Shown here: positions 13,469 through 14,936 of the stretch, one piece after another
How the letters are laid out: every line of letters starts with the position of its first letter
Position numbering within the stretch: position 1 is the stretch's first letter
Origin: JAYEKL01 sp034660995
GTDB lineage: Bacteria > Patescibacteriota > Minisyncoccia > JAHIHE01 > JAGLIN01
Assembly (NCBI GenBank): GCA_034660995.1
Contig: JAYEKL010000055.1
Span: 1-14,936, forward strand
DNA: 14,936 nt
Reading direction: 5' to 3'
Notes under the pieces: generated by a model
What the model saw: only the letters and a program-made list of their open reading frames with translations
The model's database searches: none
Told to the model about the DNA's origin: nothing
Position numbers and translations under genes: made by a program

Positions 13469-13542
13469 GGGCTCGTAGCTCAGTTGGTTAGAGCGCTACC
13501 TCGACACGGTAGAGGTCAGAAGTTCGAATCTTCTCGGGCCCA
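13469..13542 (+). tRNA. tRNA-Val (anticodon GAC) with C33
   Basis: The cloverleaf is complete. Acceptor GGGCTCG pairs with CGGGCCC (one G-T), D stem GCTC/GAGC encloses AGTTGGTTA, anticodon stem CTACC/GGTAG encloses the loop TCGACAC (13501-13507), and T stem AGAAG/CTTCT encloses TTCGAAT. In a seven-base loop the anticodon is GAC, reading valine GUC/GUU codons. Position 33, nearly always U, is C. Discriminator is A; what follows is CCCA rather than CCA, so the 3' CCA is probably added enzymatically. Confidence 0.93.
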
Positions 13543-13579
13543 CCCAGTTTCAAATTTTACATGATTGTTTAATTATTGT

Positions 13580-13610
13580 CTGCTGATTTTCTTATAATTC
13601 CCCTCTTGAG
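13580..13610 (+). repeat. CTGATTTT-family palindrome, truncated copy
   Basis: CTGCTGATTTTCTTATAA continues into TTCCCCTCTTGAG and then stops, losing the rest of the element. Together with the complete copy at 13325-13455 it flanks the tRNA-Val in direct orientation. Confidence 0.8.
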
Positions 13611-13742
13611 TATGTCAAAATATAATTCCAACTCTCAAATATTTTAAATTTTTGCAATAAATACTTCTATCGAAATAAAAGAAACAAGTTATATCAACAA
13701 TCTTTAATTGGAAATTTAAAGAAATTTTAAAAATGTTTTCTA

Positions 13743-13857
13743 TTTCGTATAACGTATACTGGTAAGCGCATACACTAAACAAGATGTTAAAGAACGCTCT
13801 TGTAGCGAAGCGAAAAGAATGCGAGTGCATTTTGCTTAACGTCAAAGATATACGAAA
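13743..13857. repeat. Palindromic element with TTTCGTATA ends
   Basis: TTTCGTATA (13743-13751) and TATACGAAA (13849-13857) are perfect 9-bp inverted ends of a 115-bp element. Inside, GTAAGC faces GCTTAAC, and a GTAGCGAAGCG motif lies in the centre. The following TTTTTCTGAAATGAAGTAGAA resembles a segment of the element at 14746-14847. No convincing gene lies in 13545-13895. Confidence 0.7.
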
Positions 13858-13895
13858 TTTTTCTGAAATGAAGTAGAAAAAAATTACGTGGTTTG

Positions 13896-14024
13896 ATGCC
13901 AAAAAATATTTTTCGTTCTCAATTATCGGATTCGTTTTTAAAAATGAAAGATATGTTAAGAATTCACAGAGGATTAAAAAGGAATAGAAAACTTAAATTA
14001 ATAGATGAGATTTTATCAAAATAG
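13896..14024 (+). CDS. Possible 42-residue basic peptide ORF
   Basis: ATG to TAG encodes a Lys/Arg-rich peptide starting MPKNIFRSQLSDSF and ending KLIDEILSK, with an amphipathic helical character. It has no visible Shine-Dalgarno, no recognised family and no obvious partner. It converges on the PEP synthase fragment with 16 bases between them. It may be a remnant of a larger gene or a chance ORF. Confidence 0.2.
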   Translation: MPKNIFRSQLSDSFLKMKDMLRIHRGLKRNRKLKLIDEILSK

Positions 14025-14040
14025 CATTACTTATTTACTA

Positions 14041-14559
14041 TTAAGCCTCTTTATTTAATTTCTTTTCAAATCTGTAAAAAATGGCTCTCGGAGTAAAAAG
14101 AGAAGCCCAACATTTTTTTACATTTTCCAAAAGTGTATCTTTTGTTGTATTCAAAAAACTGTCTAATTGTCCCGCCCAAGTAGCAGAAGCAGAATCTTCT
14201 GATGTTGCAGAAGAACGAACAGCAACAAATTTAGAATCTAGGTTTTTATGAAATTTTAAAATTTCTGTTTTAATATCTTCAGGCATTTCTTTAGAAAGAA
14301 TTATGCCTTCAATTTTCTCAGAAGCATTTTCAACAGTATGAACTTCTTTTATATCAACCGTATTTAAAACAGTGTCAATTTCAACATTTAGATCCGTCTC
14401 TACTAAAAACCTATCAAAAACATTTGAAAGAATTACAAAACCATTAGGAACAGGAATTCCTGCTTGAGTCATTTCCACAAGAGAAGCACCCTTGCCTCCA
14501 GCAATCTCAGTATTTGCTTTGAATATTTGATTAAAATTTTTGATCAAAATTTCAGCCAT
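14041..14559 (-). CDS. ppsA: N-terminal fragment of phosphoenolpyruvate synthase (pyruvate, water dikinase)
   Basis: The 172 residues match the start of the PPDK_N ATP-grasp domain: GGKGASLVEMTQAGIPVPNG (21-40), VRSSATSEDSASATWAGQ (114-131) and SLFTPRAIFYR (153-163). Complete PEP synthases are about 750-800 residues and continue with the rest of the ATP-grasp domain, the phosphohistidine swivel and the PEP-binding barrel. Here TAA follows a short KKLNKEA tail, and downstream DNA in other frames does not resume the protein. It cannot carry out the full reaction. It is either a decayed pseudogene or a stand-alone domain; the clean reading frame keeps the latter possible. The start follows family alignment; no Shine-Dalgarno is visible. 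Confidence 0.75.
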   Translation of the reverse strand: MAEILIKNFNQIFKANTEIAGGKGASLVEMTQAGIPVPNGFVILSNVFDRFLVETDLNVEIDTVLNTVDIKEVHTVENASEKIEGIILSKEMPEDIKTEILKFHKNLDSKFVAVRSSATSEDSASATWAGQLDSFLNTTKDTLLENVKKCWASLFTPRAIFYRFEKKLNKEA

Positions 14560-14582
14560 ATTTTAAGATTAGCACATAATGT

Positions 14583-14627
14583 TTATAAATAAATCGTTTT
14601 CTGGAGCGATAGCAAAAGAAAACACAT
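14583..14627 (-). CDS. Possible 14-codon leader ORF upstream of the ppsA fragment
   Basis: ATG to TAA encodes MCFLLLSLQKTIYL. It has a textbook Shine-Dalgarno: GGGAGGA complementary to 14633-14639, with its GGAGG 6 bases before the ATG. In a window where such sites are almost absent this is notable. It ends 23 bases before the ppsA-fragment start and could be a leader peptide or the remains of another gene's start. Coding is unproven. Confidence 0.3.
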   Translation of the reverse strand: MCFLLLSLQKTIYL

Positions 14628-14745
14628 TACTATCCTCCCTTTTTTATTTTAGAAAAAATGACCAACGAGAATTCCTATAGTACAAATTTATTCCCTTTTA
14701 AAAGCCTATCCTTATTTTACATCTAGAAAAATATTTTTTGAATTG

Positions 14746-14847
14746 CGTATAACATTAGAGATAAAAAAAGTTTTTCTAGAACGAAGTAGAAGGAAAATTT
14801 AGACGGAATGAGTACAACAGAGTGGAGTTTTTTATCCCTTGTTATAA
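14746..14847. repeat. Palindromic element with TATAAC/GTTATA ends
   Basis: TATAACATTAGAGATAAAAA (from 14747) pairs with a right arm TTTTTTATCCCTTGTTATA, with two bulged bases and one mismatch. The centre carries TTTTTCTAGAACGAAGTAGA, like the segment after the element at 13743-13857. The ends resemble those of integron attC sites, but no integrase gene is in the window. Confidence 0.6.
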
Positions 14848-14936
14848 TCTCGCGATAGCGGCTAGGAATAGTTGCAAGCGGTCGCGAAGCGAATTCTGAA
14901 AAGTAATTTTTGTGGACAATTATCTATCGTTGGAGC
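14848..14936. other. GC-richer repeat-like segment at the right edge
   Basis: CGCGATAGCGGCTAGGAATA, then GTTGCAAGCGGTCGCGAAGCG, is clearly richer in G and C than the surrounding DNA and contains the AGCGAAGCG-type motif seen in the element at 13743-13857. It looks like part of an intergenic repeat continuing to the right. No ORF was found. The stretch 14628-14745 shows only the leader ORF's ribosome site and AT-rich DNA. Confidence 0.35.

Noticed and set aside
13469..13542. tRNA with an alternative anticodon from a shifted loop
   Set aside because: Shifting the register to restore U33 breaks the five perfect anticodon-stem pairs CTACC/GGTAG, so the GAC reading with C33 is kept.
13615..13902. 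95-residue minus-strand ORF
   Set aside because: It runs across the palindromic element at 13743-13857, has a Phe/Ile/Tyr-rich composition typical of translated AT-rich spacer, no ribosome site and no recognisable domain.

Overview
The window is AT-rich and densely coded. It most likely comes from a Candidate Phyla Radiation (Patescibacteria, Parcubacteria-like) genome. The main evidence is the gene set: a PrgI / VirB4 N-terminal / VirB6-TrbL type IV secretion cluster, a LysM-CHAP cell-wall hydrolase, an S23-type four-helix-bundle ORF, short housekeeping genes, almost no Shine-Dalgarno sequences, and many short palindromic repeats between genes. UGA is not used as a sense codon. The taxonomic call is inference; there is no rRNA gene here.

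Layout. Positions 1-5413 (minus strand, read right to left) hold part of a conjugation-like type IV secretion locus. Its order is a VirB6/TrbL membrane protein with a long charged tail, an unrecognised coiled-coil protein, PrgI, a four-helix-bundle ORF and a VirB4 N-terminal-domain protein. A second copy of the four-helix-bundle ORF begins at the left edge, so the small VirB4 gene sits between two copies of the same cassette. Positions 5414-6068 have no gene but are a mosaic of palindromic repeats and 9-bp minisatellites.

Positions 6069-8305 (minus) are a self-contained two-gene operon. A membrane-anchored SPFH (stomatin/band 7) protein is followed by a small membrane protein overlapping it by one base. 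It has a consensus sigma-70 promoter, a good Shine-Dalgarno and an intrinsic terminator, unlike its neighbours. Positions 8306-11730 (minus) hold rsmA (ksgA) and a uvrD/pcrA helicase. An 81-bp palindromic repeat lies inside rsmA in frame and adds 27 residues; a related copy is in the adjacent intergenic spacer. The helicase start lies 6 bases after an extended -10, so its mRNA is probably leaderless.

Positions 11731-14936: a plus-strand LysM-LysM-CHAP secreted hydrolase, a tRNA-Val(GAC) with C instead of U at position 33 between two copies of one repeat, palindromic elements with TATA-C/G-type ends, and an N-terminal fragment of phosphoenolpyruvate synthase (minus).

How it fits together: the secretion genes should form one envelope machine, and the CHAP hydrolase is a plausible wall-opening partner although separately transcribed. 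RsmA and UvrD are housekeeping. The most distinctive theme is repeats: at least five palindromic families in the gaps, one of them now coding sequence in an rRNA methyltransferase, in a way that recalls Rickettsia palindromic elements.
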